The notes beneath the pieces were generated by a model that was not told the origin of the DNA, did no database searches, and was given only the letters and a program-made list of their open reading frames with translations. Made by a program: the position numbers and the translations under genes. Below, one piece after another: positions 43,165 to 50,822 of a DNA stretch of 64,000 nt (position 1 is its first letter; every line of letters starts with the position of its first letter). Origin of the DNA: Lentzea aerocolonigenes (GTDB lineage: Bacteria > Actinomycetota > Actinomycetes > Mycobacteriales > Pseudonocardiaceae); NCBI RefSeq assembly GCF_000955955.1, contig NZ_JYJG01000045.1, positions 37,045 to 101,044 on the forward strand, read 5' to 3'.

Positions 43165-43651
43165 ACAACGCCAGCAGTTCCCGCTGCTCGTCGTCGAGAG
43201 GAAACGCCGGGTTGTGCCGCGGATAGATCTCCGCGGCCTCCCACAGATGTGCGCGCACACTCGACGCCACACCGATCTTCAGCCCACGCGCCCGTAGCTC
43301 AGCCACCACACTCGCGGCATCGAACAGGTACACGGCGTCCACGACCATCGGCCGCACGTCCGCGGCCACCTTCGGCCCGGTCAGCACGAGGTAGCGGTCC
43401 GGCCCGTCCTCCCGCAGGTCGAGCAGGTTGTCGCGCTTCAGGTACCACCGGATGTTGACGGTCCGCCCGTCCGCGAACCGCCCGTCGACCCCCTTCGCCG
43501 CGTGCTGCTCCAGTTCGATCCCGAAGACCTGCGCCGCGATCCAGTCACCGAGGTGCCCCGGCAGCGCGGGGCGCCGGATGCACGACGACAACGCGGCGTC
43601 GATGCGGTTGCGTTCCTGGATCAACCCGGCCACCCGCTGCACGTTGTTCAC
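43148..43651 (-). CDS. Putative PD-(D/E)XK-like small protein next to jetC
   Basis: 167 aa, GTG start at 43651 inside the stop of the upstream gene (GTGA). The stretch GDWIAAQVFGIELEQHAAKG, VDGRFADGRTVNIRWYLKRD recalls a widespread actinomycete family with a restriction-like core (Asp56, then a strand where relatives have V-x-K-W-Y). Here the basic residue is Arg68 instead of Lys. The C-terminal part (VVDAVYLFDAASVVAELRAR, GLKIGVASSVRAHLWEAAEI, YPRHNP) is the conserved tail of that family. It is much too short for JetD (TIGR02679) and lacks a Toprim core. It converges on jetC with a 17-bp overlap. Confidence 0.6.
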   Translation of the reverse strand: MNNVQRVAGLIQERNRIDAALSSCIRRPALPGHLGDWIAAQVFGIELEQHAAKGVDGRFADGRTVNIRWYLKRDNLLDLREDGPDRYLVLTGPKVAADVRPMVVDAVYLFDAASVVAELRARGLKIGVASSVRAHLWEAAEIYPRHNPAFPLDDEQRELLALFSHRP

Positions 43652-44163
43652 GCCCGTCCTCCCGTGGAACTGCGTTGCACTGCGTAGGTGCGCAACAGAC
43701 GTGGTACTTCGAGCCGCACTGGCGAAACGTCACCGACCCGGTCCAGGCACGACACCAACAGGCCCGCGGACGCCCGCGCGTTGCGCAACGCGGAGTACGC
43801 GCGCGTGACGCCGCCGCCGAGTTCCATCGTGCACACCCCCGAAGCCGGGAGCTCGTGTCCCAGCCGGGCGAACTCGGCGCGCAGGAAGACCAGGTGGAAC
43901 GGCAGGTTGTGCGCGACCAGCACCCGGCCGGACAGCCGGGCGGCGAGCTCGCCGGCGACACCGGCGAAGTCAGGCGCCCGCTGGATGTCCGCCGCGGTGA
44001 TGCCGTGGCGGGCACCGAGGTCGCGACGCGGGTTGACCAGCGAGCACCACTCGTCGGTCCGGCGCCCGGACGGGTCGACGTGGACGACCGCGACCTCGAC
44101 GACCCGGTGATGATCACCGAGCCCAGTGGTTTCGACGTCGACGACCGCGTAGCCGTTGCTCAT
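43648..44163 (-). CDS. DEDDh exonuclease-fold protein with degraded active site
   Basis: 171 aa. AVVDVETTGL gives the first Asp9/Glu11 pair of DnaQ-like 3'-5' exonucleases, and the fold continues through VVEVAVVHVD and RVLVAHNLPF. The second catalytic Asp (normally F-D after HNxx) is His90, and the ExoIII motif H-x-A-L-x-D is Y123-SALRN128, losing both His and Asp. Three of five catalytic residues are therefore replaced, so exonuclease activity is unlikely, but the frame is intact and conserved enough to suggest a binding role. It shares 4 bp (GTGA) with the downstream putative nuclease-like gene, so the two form an operon opposite the Wadjet genes. Confidence 0.75.
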   Translation of the reverse strand: MSNGYAVVDVETTGLGDHHRVVEVAVVHVDPSGRRTDEWCSLVNPRRDLGARHGITAADIQRAPDFAGVAGELAARLSGRVLVAHNLPFHLVFLRAEFARLGHELPASGVCTMELGGGVTRAYSALRNARASAGLLVSCLDRVGDVSPVRLEVPRLLRTYAVQRSSTGGRA

Positions 44164-44195
44164 GCCGGGGGTGTCGTTCGGACCCGTGCCTTCTG

Positions 44196-46469
44196 TTAAC
44201 CGTTGTCATCCGATAGGGCTAACGCGAGCTCGCCGCGGGTGGCGATGCCGAGCTTCGCGTAAGCGTTGGACAGGTGGTTGTCGACGGTGCGCACGGAGAT
44301 CACCAACGACGCTGCGATCTCCTTGTTCGTCAGCCCGCGGGAGGCCAGCACGGCGATCTCCCGTTCGCGACGGGTGAGCTGCGTCGTCGTGATCAAAGCC
44401 AACGCCGGAGTGCGCGCGCCCTGGCACATGCCGACCAGACGACCGAACAACGCCCGATTACCGGATTCGGCGGCAGCTTCCGCTGCCAGCAGCACGAACC
44501 CCGCCTTCTCGAACCTGGTGGCGACCTCGATCAGAGCATCGGAATCCTTGTTCACCAACGCCTCCGCATGCGCCGCGAACACCGGCACCAAGAGCCCCGT
44601 GGTGGTCGAGGCCAGTTCGCGCAGCCGTTCAGCAGCGCGGTCGGCAAACCCGAGTCGCACCGCCTCGTGCAGCAACAAGGCCTCGGCGGCGAACTCGCCG
44701 TGTGCGCGCACGTCCGCGATCGCATCGAACGGCGACACTCCACCCGCCCAGATCCGGGCGAGCCACAACCCGTAGCGGTACGGCCGCATCCCTTGCGGCG
44801 CCTGCGCTTCGGCGGCGGCGAGCAGGTCGCGGGCGTCGTTGCCGAGCATCGCCTCCACCAGCGTGGATTCGCAGAGCTGCGCGAACGGCTTGATGGAGCG
44901 TGCCTCTCGCAGCCACCTGCGCGCGTCCTCCAGGCGGCCGCGCGCCCTTGCCAGCCCGGCCAGTGATGCCGCCCAGGTCGACCGCATGGAATCCCACTCG
45001 GACTTCTCCCCATGTGCCTGCACGGCAATGCGTTCCGCACCAGCCAGGTCACCGTGCAGCGAGCGGACGAACACCTCGGCGAACTTCGTGCTCTCCCAGG
45101 CCAACGAGAAGTCCTCTCGCATCGGCACCTCGGGAAAGGGGCCGATGTACCGGCCCTCCACCACGTCGATCATCGCGAGGATGGCGGCCTCTTCCGGCGC
45201 CTCGTAGGTGAGCTCCGCGCGCGCCTCGGCGTACTTCCCCGCGTCGAACAGCAGGTTCACCCTGGCCGCGTTCATGTCGAGCAGGTCCGCCGCCTCGTCG
45301 ACGCGTCCGAGACCCCAGGCCAGGTTCATGGCGCGAATGGCACGCGTCACCGGTGAATCGTCCTCGGTGGCGACCAGCGCCATGATCTCCTCGGCCTCCG
45401 CCGGCCGATCGCTGAACACCAGCACCTGTCCCAGCAGCTGGCCTGCCTCAATACCACCACCAACCGACCACGCAGCGCGCGCAAGTCGTTCTGCCAGAGC
45501 AACTGCACCTGTCGCAGTGGCCAGACGTGCGGCTTTCAGCAGCAGCTCCGGGTCATCGGCGGACCCACTCTCGAGACGCAGCACGGCAACACGCAACGGG
45601 TCGTCCAGCACGGAAGCCAGATGGCGCTGATGGTTGCGTTTGCGCAGAGGTGGGCACTGCGCGCGCAACACCTCGCCGTACAACGGATGCGCGAGCCTCA
45701 ACCCGTCGTCCGAAACCGTGACGAGCCCGTCCAACGCCTCGGACGCCGCCAGGTCGAGCGGCTCGCCGAACGCGAGCAGCTCCAGCACCCGCCGTTCCTC
45801 GTCCGGCACGACCGCGAGATGCGCCTCGATCAGCTCGATCAACCGCGGCGACAACGGCACCGGGCCGTCCAACGACCAGACGCCGTCGTGCGACACCCAC
45901 CGAGCGGCGAGGTGCATCTCCCGCAGCAGCAACATGTTTCCGGCCGATGCCGTCGACAACCGACCGGCGGAACTCCTGTCCACCAGACCGCCCAGCACCG
46001 TCTCCAGCACCTCGGTCACCTCAGCGGAGCCGAGCGGTTCGAGCTCGATGCGCGGCAGCAGTTCGTCCTTCCAGAGCGCCACCACCGGATCCGGCGCGCG
46101 CTCACCCGAACGCAGGGTCGCCACCACCACCGCCTCGCGATGCTGCACGAGCATGTGCAACAGACCCGCGGACGCGTCATCGAGCAGATGCACGTCGTCG
46201 ACCACAACGACGCGACCAATGAGCGCGGTCCGTGCGACGTGCAACATGGCCAACGGCGAGGGCTCCACCGACGGCAGGAAGGGCGCCATCACGCCAAGGG
46301 GAATGCCCGACATCGCGGACGTCGCACGCAGCCGAAGATCACACGCCACCTCGTCCAACAGCCGCGTCTTGCCCACACCGGCCGGCCCGGCCACGATCAG
46401 CCCGGCGCCGCGCAACGCCCGCCGGACCGCGGCGAGCTCGGCGTTCCTCCCCACGAACGGCCACCCCAT
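44196..46469 (-). CDS. LAL-type LuxR regulator with AAA/STAND ATPase domain
   Basis: 757 aa. N-terminal ATPase: FVGRNAELAAVRRALRGAG, GPAGVGKT (Walker A, ~residues 28-35), RVVVVDDVHLLDD (Walker B). A long TPR-like helical middle follows (~300-680), then a LuxR HTH: LTRREREIAVLASRGLTNKE, IAASLVISVRTVDNHLSNAY, AKLGI. LAL proteins are large ATP-dependent activators, commonly of secondary metabolism or sugar genes. It is divergent from a P450 gene with an 84-bp spacer, so regulation of that P450 is a reasonable inference. Its 3' end lies 32 bp from the exonuclease-like gene start on the same strand. Confidence 0.9.
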   Translation of the reverse strand: MGWPFVGRNAELAAVRRALRGAGLIVAGPAGVGKTRLLDEVACDLRLRATSAMSGIPLGVMAPFLPSVEPSPLAMLHVARTALIGRVVVVDDVHLLDDASAGLLHMLVQHREAVVVATLRSGERAPDPVVALWKDELLPRIELEPLGSAEVTEVLETVLGGLVDRSSAGRLSTASAGNMLLLREMHLAARWVSHDGVWSLDGPVPLSPRLIELIEAHLAVVPDEERRVLELLAFGEPLDLAASEALDGLVTVSDDGLRLAHPLYGEVLRAQCPPLRKRNHQRHLASVLDDPLRVAVLRLESGSADDPELLLKAARLATATGAVALAERLARAAWSVGGGIEAGQLLGQVLVFSDRPAEAEEIMALVATEDDSPVTRAIRAMNLAWGLGRVDEAADLLDMNAARVNLLFDAGKYAEARAELTYEAPEEAAILAMIDVVEGRYIGPFPEVPMREDFSLAWESTKFAEVFVRSLHGDLAGAERIAVQAHGEKSEWDSMRSTWAASLAGLARARGRLEDARRWLREARSIKPFAQLCESTLVEAMLGNDARDLLAAAEAQAPQGMRPYRYGLWLARIWAGGVSPFDAIADVRAHGEFAAEALLLHEAVRLGFADRAAERLRELASTTTGLLVPVFAAHAEALVNKDSDALIEVATRFEKAGFVLLAAEAAAESGNRALFGRLVGMCQGARTPALALITTTQLTRREREIAVLASRGLTNKEIAASLVISVRTVDNHLSNAYAKLGIATRGELALALSDDNG

Positions 46470-46553
46470 CCAGCCAGGCTAGGTGATCGGCGGGCGGAAG
46501 ATGGGTGATCGCCTACTCAGGCCCCCGAACAGCGCAAACGCCACGCTGACGTC

Positions 46554-47606
46554 ATGAGCTTCTTCGCAGACCCGGCCCCGTACTTCGACAACTGGCGCGA
46601 GCGGGGACCGGCACTGATCGAGGGCCCGGACGGCCAGGAGACGTGGATGATCGCCCGCTACGACGACGTGGTGCAGGCGCTCAACCACCCAGGACTGAGC
46701 AGTGCGTTCATCCCCGGCGGCATGCTGAACCACACCGATCCGCCGGAACACACGCAGCTGCGCAAGCCCGTCGCGCGCGCGTTCTCCACACGACGTATGG
46801 AAGCGCTGCGGCCGCGGATCCAACAGATCACCAACGAACTGTTGGACGCGTGGGACACCGAGGAGGAGGTGGACGTGATCGACACGTTCGCCTATCCGCT
46901 GCCGATCACGGTCATCTGTGAACTGCTGGGTGTGCCCGAAAGTGACAGGAACGAGGTCCGTGCGCTCGCTCGCGACCTCCTCACCCTGGAGACCGCGACC
47001 GAGGCCTTCGGCCGGTTCGTGGTCTACGTGCAGCGGCTCCTGGAGACCAAGGAGCCCGGTGACGACGTCATCACCGAGCTCCGCGACGAACCGAACCTCG
47101 TGCAGAACCTCGTGTTGCTCATCACAGCCGGGCACGAGACGACCGTGCACCTCATCGGCAACGGACTGCTCGCGCTGCTGCGCGACCCAGTCATGAAGCA
47201 GAGGTTGATCGAGGACCCGCTCCTGATCCCGGACGCCGTCGACGAGCTCCTGCGCCTCGACGGGCCGCTCGCCACGGGGCTCATCCGCGTGGCCACGACC
47301 GACGTGATCATCGGAGGGGTGGAGATTCCACGGTCTTCGCAGGTCACCGTCTCACTTGGGGCAGCGAACCGGGATCCGTCCCGGTATTCCGATCCGGACG
47401 TGTTGCAGCTGGGCCGAGACCCACACGTCGCGTTCGGACACGGCATCCACTACTGCGTCGGGGCGCGGCTGGCTCGCATCGAGGCCGAGATCGCGTTCGG
47501 AACGCTTCTGCGGCGTTTCCCGGAACTCGTGCTCGCCGCTGAGCCCGAGTGGCGGGAGTCATTCATCCGAGGCTTGGCGTCATTTCGCGTGCGACCGAAG
47601 CCCTGA
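46554..47606 (+). CDS. Cytochrome P450, short N-terminus
   Basis: 350 aa, about 40-50 residues shorter than usual bacterial CYPs at the N-terminus. It starts directly at DPAPYFDNWRERGPA, with no upstream in-frame start giving a normal A-helix. The core is complete: ITAGHETTVHLIG (I helix), VDELLRLDG (ExxR), FGHGIHYCVGARLAR (heme Cys). The beta-1 meander is partly compressed (ALIEGPDGQETWMIARYDDV). Probably active, substrate unknown. Divergent from the LAL regulator and convergent with a small unknown gene, overlapping it by 44 bp. Confidence 0.85.
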   Translation: MSFFADPAPYFDNWRERGPALIEGPDGQETWMIARYDDVVQALNHPGLSSAFIPGGMLNHTDPPEHTQLRKPVARAFSTRRMEALRPRIQQITNELLDAWDTEEEVDVIDTFAYPLPITVICELLGVPESDRNEVRALARDLLTLETATEAFGRFVVYVQRLLETKEPGDDVITELRDEPNLVQNLVLLITAGHETTVHLIGNGLLALLRDPVMKQRLIEDPLLIPDAVDELLRLDGPLATGLIRVATTDVIIGGVEIPRSSQVTVSLGAANRDPSRYSDPDVLQLGRDPHVAFGHGIHYCVGARLARIEAEIAFGTLLRRFPELVLAAEPEWRESFIRGLASFRVRPKP

Positions 47607-47847
47607 CGGCCGCTCTGGCCGCCGACAGGTCGTCGACCGCGTAAATCTCCGGGCAGGAGGCGATGACGAGGTCCTTGTCTGACGCGACAGTCAGCAAAGA
47701 AGCTTTCTCAGTCAACGACTTGGCTTGCCGGACAACTCCCTTGGCATCGACGCGGATCAACGTGACCCACGTCTCTGACCAGGGAAAGTCCGCGACGGCG
47801 CTGGATTTCCGCAGGCCTTCCACATCGAACTCGGCAAATCTGGGCAT
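47563..47847 (-). CDS. Small unknown protein
   Basis: 94 aa. MPRFAEFDVEGLRKSSAVAD, a Trp-rich turn (FPWSETWVTLIRVD), then strand/helix alternation (AKSLTEKASLLTVASDKDLV, IASCPEIYAVDDLSAARAAV). It may be a small alpha/beta domain; no family recognised. The ATG at 47847 has TTATCT 7 bases upstream and no ribosome site. It lies 48 bp after the next gene on the same strand and overlaps the P450 end by 44 bp in the opposite direction. Confidence 0.6.
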   Translation of the reverse strand: MPRFAEFDVEGLRKSSAVADFPWSETWVTLIRVDAKGVVRQAKSLTEKASLLTVASDKDLVIASCPEIYAVDDLSAARAAVRASVAREMTPSLG

Positions 47848-47895
47848 GCCACCAAGATAACGAGTGAAGGTTGCGGAAAGTCAAAGATCACCCTT

Positions 47896-48834
47896 TCACC
47901 GCAATGCAGCCAGCAGATGAGACAGGTTGACACCAACGGCGTCGGCCAACCGGCGCACGACTTCTGGAGCGGGTGCCAGCGGGTGGGTGTCGCGGGTGAA
48001 CGGCAGGCCTTCCCCACCGGAAAACTTGGATTGCGGGGTAACGGGCGCGAGGATCGGGTAGACGCGCCAGCGCGGCACCTTCGAGTCCGCCATCGCGAGC
48101 GTGTTCTCGTGCCACAACATCACCGCGGATTGGCGGATGTTGCGCGCGAGGACGCACCCGTAGCCCGTGAGCGTGATCGCGCGCGCAGCCGCCCGGACCG
48201 CGTTCCGGAAGTCCCCTTCCACCACCCAGACGCCGTTCATGATCTCCGCGGTGAAGCCCTCGGTCTCCAGTGCGGCGATCGTCTCGGCGTGCTGGTCGTC
48301 CGCCGCGGCCGTGGCGAGCTCGACGACCTCCTGGACCTCGGTCTCCGTCACGACGCGCGCACCTGCCTCCGTGGAGGCGTGCAGGAGGCGTTCCACGTAA
48401 CGGTCCTCCGCGTAGGCCGCCCACTCCTGCGCCTTCTCCCACGCCGACCGTGCCATGACGTCGGCCTCGGAACCGCCACGCAGCCGTGCGTCCTGCAGCA
48501 GTTGTGCGAGGACCACGGCGATCACAGAGCTCACCAGGGCGTCGTCGTGTGACTCGTCGTCTCCGGGCACGAGAGAGATCACCAGGTCGCGCAGATCCGC
48601 GCGCCAGCTCTCGTCGCCCGCCCACACGCCGATGGCGAGCAGGTTGAGGTAGTGGTCCGCGATGGCCATCCGCACGAGCAACGGCTGAGAGCCTGCCTCA
48701 CGCGCGTCACGCCGTGCGGTCGCCTTCAGCTGTTGCCGTTCCGCGGGATCCGCCACGCTCACGCGGATCTTGTCGAGTTCGTCGAGGAAGTCGTCCCACC
48801 GGCCCTCCGAAAACCGGGCGAAGACGTCGTCCAC
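47896..48834 (-). CDS. Unknown soluble protein coupled to folP2-like gene
   Basis: 312 aa from the GTG at 48834, chosen because GGAGG sits six bases upstream; an upstream GTG at 48852 overlaps the folP-like stop but has no ribosome site. Mostly helical in the first 200 residues (DDVFARFSEGRWDDFLDELD, ATARRDAREAGSQPLLVRMA, VELATAAADDQHAETIAALE), then a strand-rich part (FTAEIMNGVWVVEGDFRNAV, VLARNIRQSAVMLWHENTLA) and ADAVGVNLSHLLAALR at the end. I do not recognise it. Close spacing suggests co-expression with the dihydropteroate-synthase paralog. Confidence 0.65.
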   Translation of the reverse strand: MDDVFARFSEGRWDDFLDELDKIRVSVADPAERQQLKATARRDAREAGSQPLLVRMAIADHYLNLLAIGVWAGDESWRADLRDLVISLVPGDDESHDDALVSSVIAVVLAQLLQDARLRGGSEADVMARSAWEKAQEWAAYAEDRYVERLLHASTEAGARVVTETEVQEVVELATAAADDQHAETIAALETEGFTAEIMNGVWVVEGDFRNAVRAAARAITLTGYGCVLARNIRQSAVMLWHENTLAMADSKVPRWRVYPILAPVTPQSKFSGGEGLPFTRDTHPLAPAPEVVRRLADAVGVNLSHLLAALR

Positions 48835-48848
48835 CTGATACCTCCAGC

Positions 48849-49673
48849 TCACAGTCGAGCGACGGACTCGAGTACTCGTCTGGTGCGCGCCACTTCGTGC
48901 GCGCGGAAGACCGCGGCGCCCGCCACCGCCGCGATCGCAGTCGCGACGAGGGTGCCCTCGACGCGCTCGTGCAGTTCTACGCCGAGGGTCTCCCCGACGA
49001 AGTCCTTGTTGGACAGAGCCATCAGCACCGGCCACCCGGTCGCCACCAGCTCGTCCGTGTGCCGCACCAGCGCCAGGCTGTGCCATGTGTTCTTGCCGAA
49101 GTCGTGTGTGGGGTCGATCAGCACGCTCTTGCGCGGAACACCGAGCGCGACGACCTTCTCCGCATGTGCGGTCGTCTCCGCGATGACGTCCGCGACCAGA
49201 TCTGGATAAGTAACCCTATGCGGACGCGTACGGGGCTTCACACCGCCCGTGTGCGAACAGACGTAGCCGGCGCCGTACTCCGCGGCGACCTCGGCCAGTT
49301 GGGGATCCGCGCCCGCCCACGTGTCGTTGAGCAGGTCCGCGCCGGCCTCGCAGGCGAGCCTGCCGACGTCCGCGCGCCAGGTGTCGCTGCTGATGATCAG
49401 ATCGGGGTAGGCCTCGCGCACGCGGGCGATGAACGGCACTACGCGGCGGACTTCTTCTTCGGGGTCGACGAGGTCACCGGGGCCGGCCTTCACACCACCG
49501 ATGTCGACGATGTCCGCGCCCTCGTCGACGACGCGGTGCACGGCCTCCATCGCGACGTCCTCGGCGTAGGTGGCGCCCTTGTCGTAGAACGAGTCCGGGG
49601 TGCGGTTGATGATCGCCATCACCAGCGCGTGGTCGCGGACGACGGTCCGGCCGCGGAACTGGAGCTCGATCAC
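48849..49673 (-). CDS. folP2: Dihydropteroate synthase paralog, FolP2 type
   Basis: 274 aa TIM barrel. MAIINRTPDSFYDKGATYAE is the pterin-binding start in the FolP2 form (NRTPDSF, FYDKG), DIVDIGGVKAGPG, LIISSDTWRADVGRLACEAG, LLNDTWAG, VLIDPTHDFGKNTWHSL and PVLMALSNKDFVGETLG complete the family. The canonical FolP1 order (N-x-T-x-DSF-S-DGG) is not present. The mycobacterial FolP2 paralog it resembles is of doubtful DHPS activity, so this protein may not make dihydropteroate. Genes for other folate steps are not adjacent; instead it heads a small operon with an unknown 312-aa protein. Confidence 0.88.
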   Translation of the reverse strand: MIELQFRGRTVVRDHALVMAIINRTPDSFYDKGATYAEDVAMEAVHRVVDEGADIVDIGGVKAGPGDLVDPEEEVRRVVPFIARVREAYPDLIISSDTWRADVGRLACEAGADLLNDTWAGADPQLAEVAAEYGAGYVCSHTGGVKPRTRPHRVTYPDLVADVIAETTAHAEKVVALGVPRKSVLIDPTHDFGKNTWHSLALVRHTDELVATGWPVLMALSNKDFVGETLGVELHERVEGTLVATAIAAVAGAAVFRAHEVARTRRVLESVARL

Positions 49674-49735
49674 ATCCCGTGTCTACCAGGTGGTCCCCGA
49701 CTCGTGCACATGGCGGACGTCTCATACTGCGATGC

Positions 49736-50782
49736 GTGGAACTGGTTCAGGCCGTCGACACGGCGTGGGAGCGGGGCTGGCTGCCCTACGACGTTCGCGA
49801 GATGGTGTCGCGTTCGCTCGACGAGTCCGCTGCCTCGCTCGTGGTGGACGTGATCGCTTTGTCCTGTTCGCCGCATGTCTCGTCGACCGTGCACCCCCGA
49901 TGGCAACAGCAGCTCGACGAGATCGGCGCCTCTGTGTGGTGGGAAGGCCCGTTGTTGGAGGCGTGGGCCTCACGTCACATCGAGACGGCGTCCTACACGT
50001 CTCGTACGGCTGCACGGCTGTTGGACTTCCTCCGGCGGTTGCCAACGTTGCCGCGCATCCTGCCGTTGCCGGGTGACGCGTTGATGTCGGCCGTGCGCGC
50101 GGGTCTGGACCCGAAGGTGCTCAACCGGGTGCGCGCCCTGCTCGCCAAAGCCGAGTCGACGTCGTTCCCCGAGGAAGCCGAGGCGTTGTCGGGCAAGGCG
50201 CAGGAGCTGATGAACCGGCACGCGCTGGAGCGGGCGATGCTCGACGCGGACCTGCCGGCGCTCGCGACGTCGCGGCGGATGTGGCTGGACAAGAGCTACT
50301 TCAAGGAGAAGTCACAGCTCGTGCACGTGGTGTCGCAGGCTTTCCGGTCGCGTGCGGTGGCCTACGACGGCTTCGGGTTCGTGGCGCTGGTCGGCGACGA
50401 GGTGGACCTGGAGAGCGTGGAGCTGCTGTCGACGTCGCTGCTGGTGCAGGCGACGCGGGCGATGGTGGCGGTCGGCGGGAAGGCGTCGAAGGGCAGCGAG
50501 GCGCGGTCGCGGCCGTTCCGGAAGTCGTTCCTGGTGGCGTTCGCGTCCCGGATCGGCGAGCGGCTGACTGCTGTGCCCGAGCCCGCTGACGTCGTCGACG
50601 AGCGGTTGCTGCCGGTGCTGGCCGATCGGAAGCAGGCCGTGGACACGCTGTTCGACGAGATGTTCAGCCGGACTCGCACCACGCGCGTGACGGTGAGGTC
50701 GGCCGCGGGGTGGGGTGCTGGGCGTGCGGCGGCGGACGTCGCCGACATCGGTCCCGGTCGAAAGACCGTGACTTCGGGCTAA
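49736..50782 (+). CDS. DUF2786 domain protein
   Basis: 348 aa from the GTG at 49736, which lies 7 bases after CATACT (49723-49728) and so may be leaderless. Residues ~135-175 are the DUF2786 helix pair: VLNRVRALLAKAESTSFPEE followed by AEALSGKAQELMNRHALERA. The rest is helical N-terminally and alpha/beta C-terminally (SQLVHVVSQAFRSRAVAYDG, FGFVALVGDEVDLESVELLS, FRKSFLVAFASRIGERL). Found in actinomycetes and some phages, function unknown. It is divergent from folP2 with a 62-bp spacer. Confidence 0.82.
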   Translation: MELVQAVDTAWERGWLPYDVREMVSRSLDESAASLVVDVIALSCSPHVSSTVHPRWQQQLDEIGASVWWEGPLLEAWASRHIETASYTSRTAARLLDFLRRLPTLPRILPLPGDALMSAVRAGLDPKVLNRVRALLAKAESTSFPEEAEALSGKAQELMNRHALERAMLDADLPALATSRRMWLDKSYFKEKSQLVHVVSQAFRSRAVAYDGFGFVALVGDEVDLESVELLSTSLLVQATRAMVAVGGKASKGSEARSRPFRKSFLVAFASRIGERLTAVPEPADVVDERLLPVLADRKQAVDTLFDEMFSRTRTTRVTVRSAAGWGAGRAAADVADIGPGRKTVTSG

Positions 50783-50822
50783 GCTGACCGCGCCGCCCCG
50801 CGACCTAGGGTGGTGCACGTCC

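Noticed and set aside
43148-43651. Gene next to jetC considered as the missing jetD
   Set aside because: It is only 167 aa, on the opposite strand, and lacks the DUF3323/Toprim blocks expected of TIGR02679.
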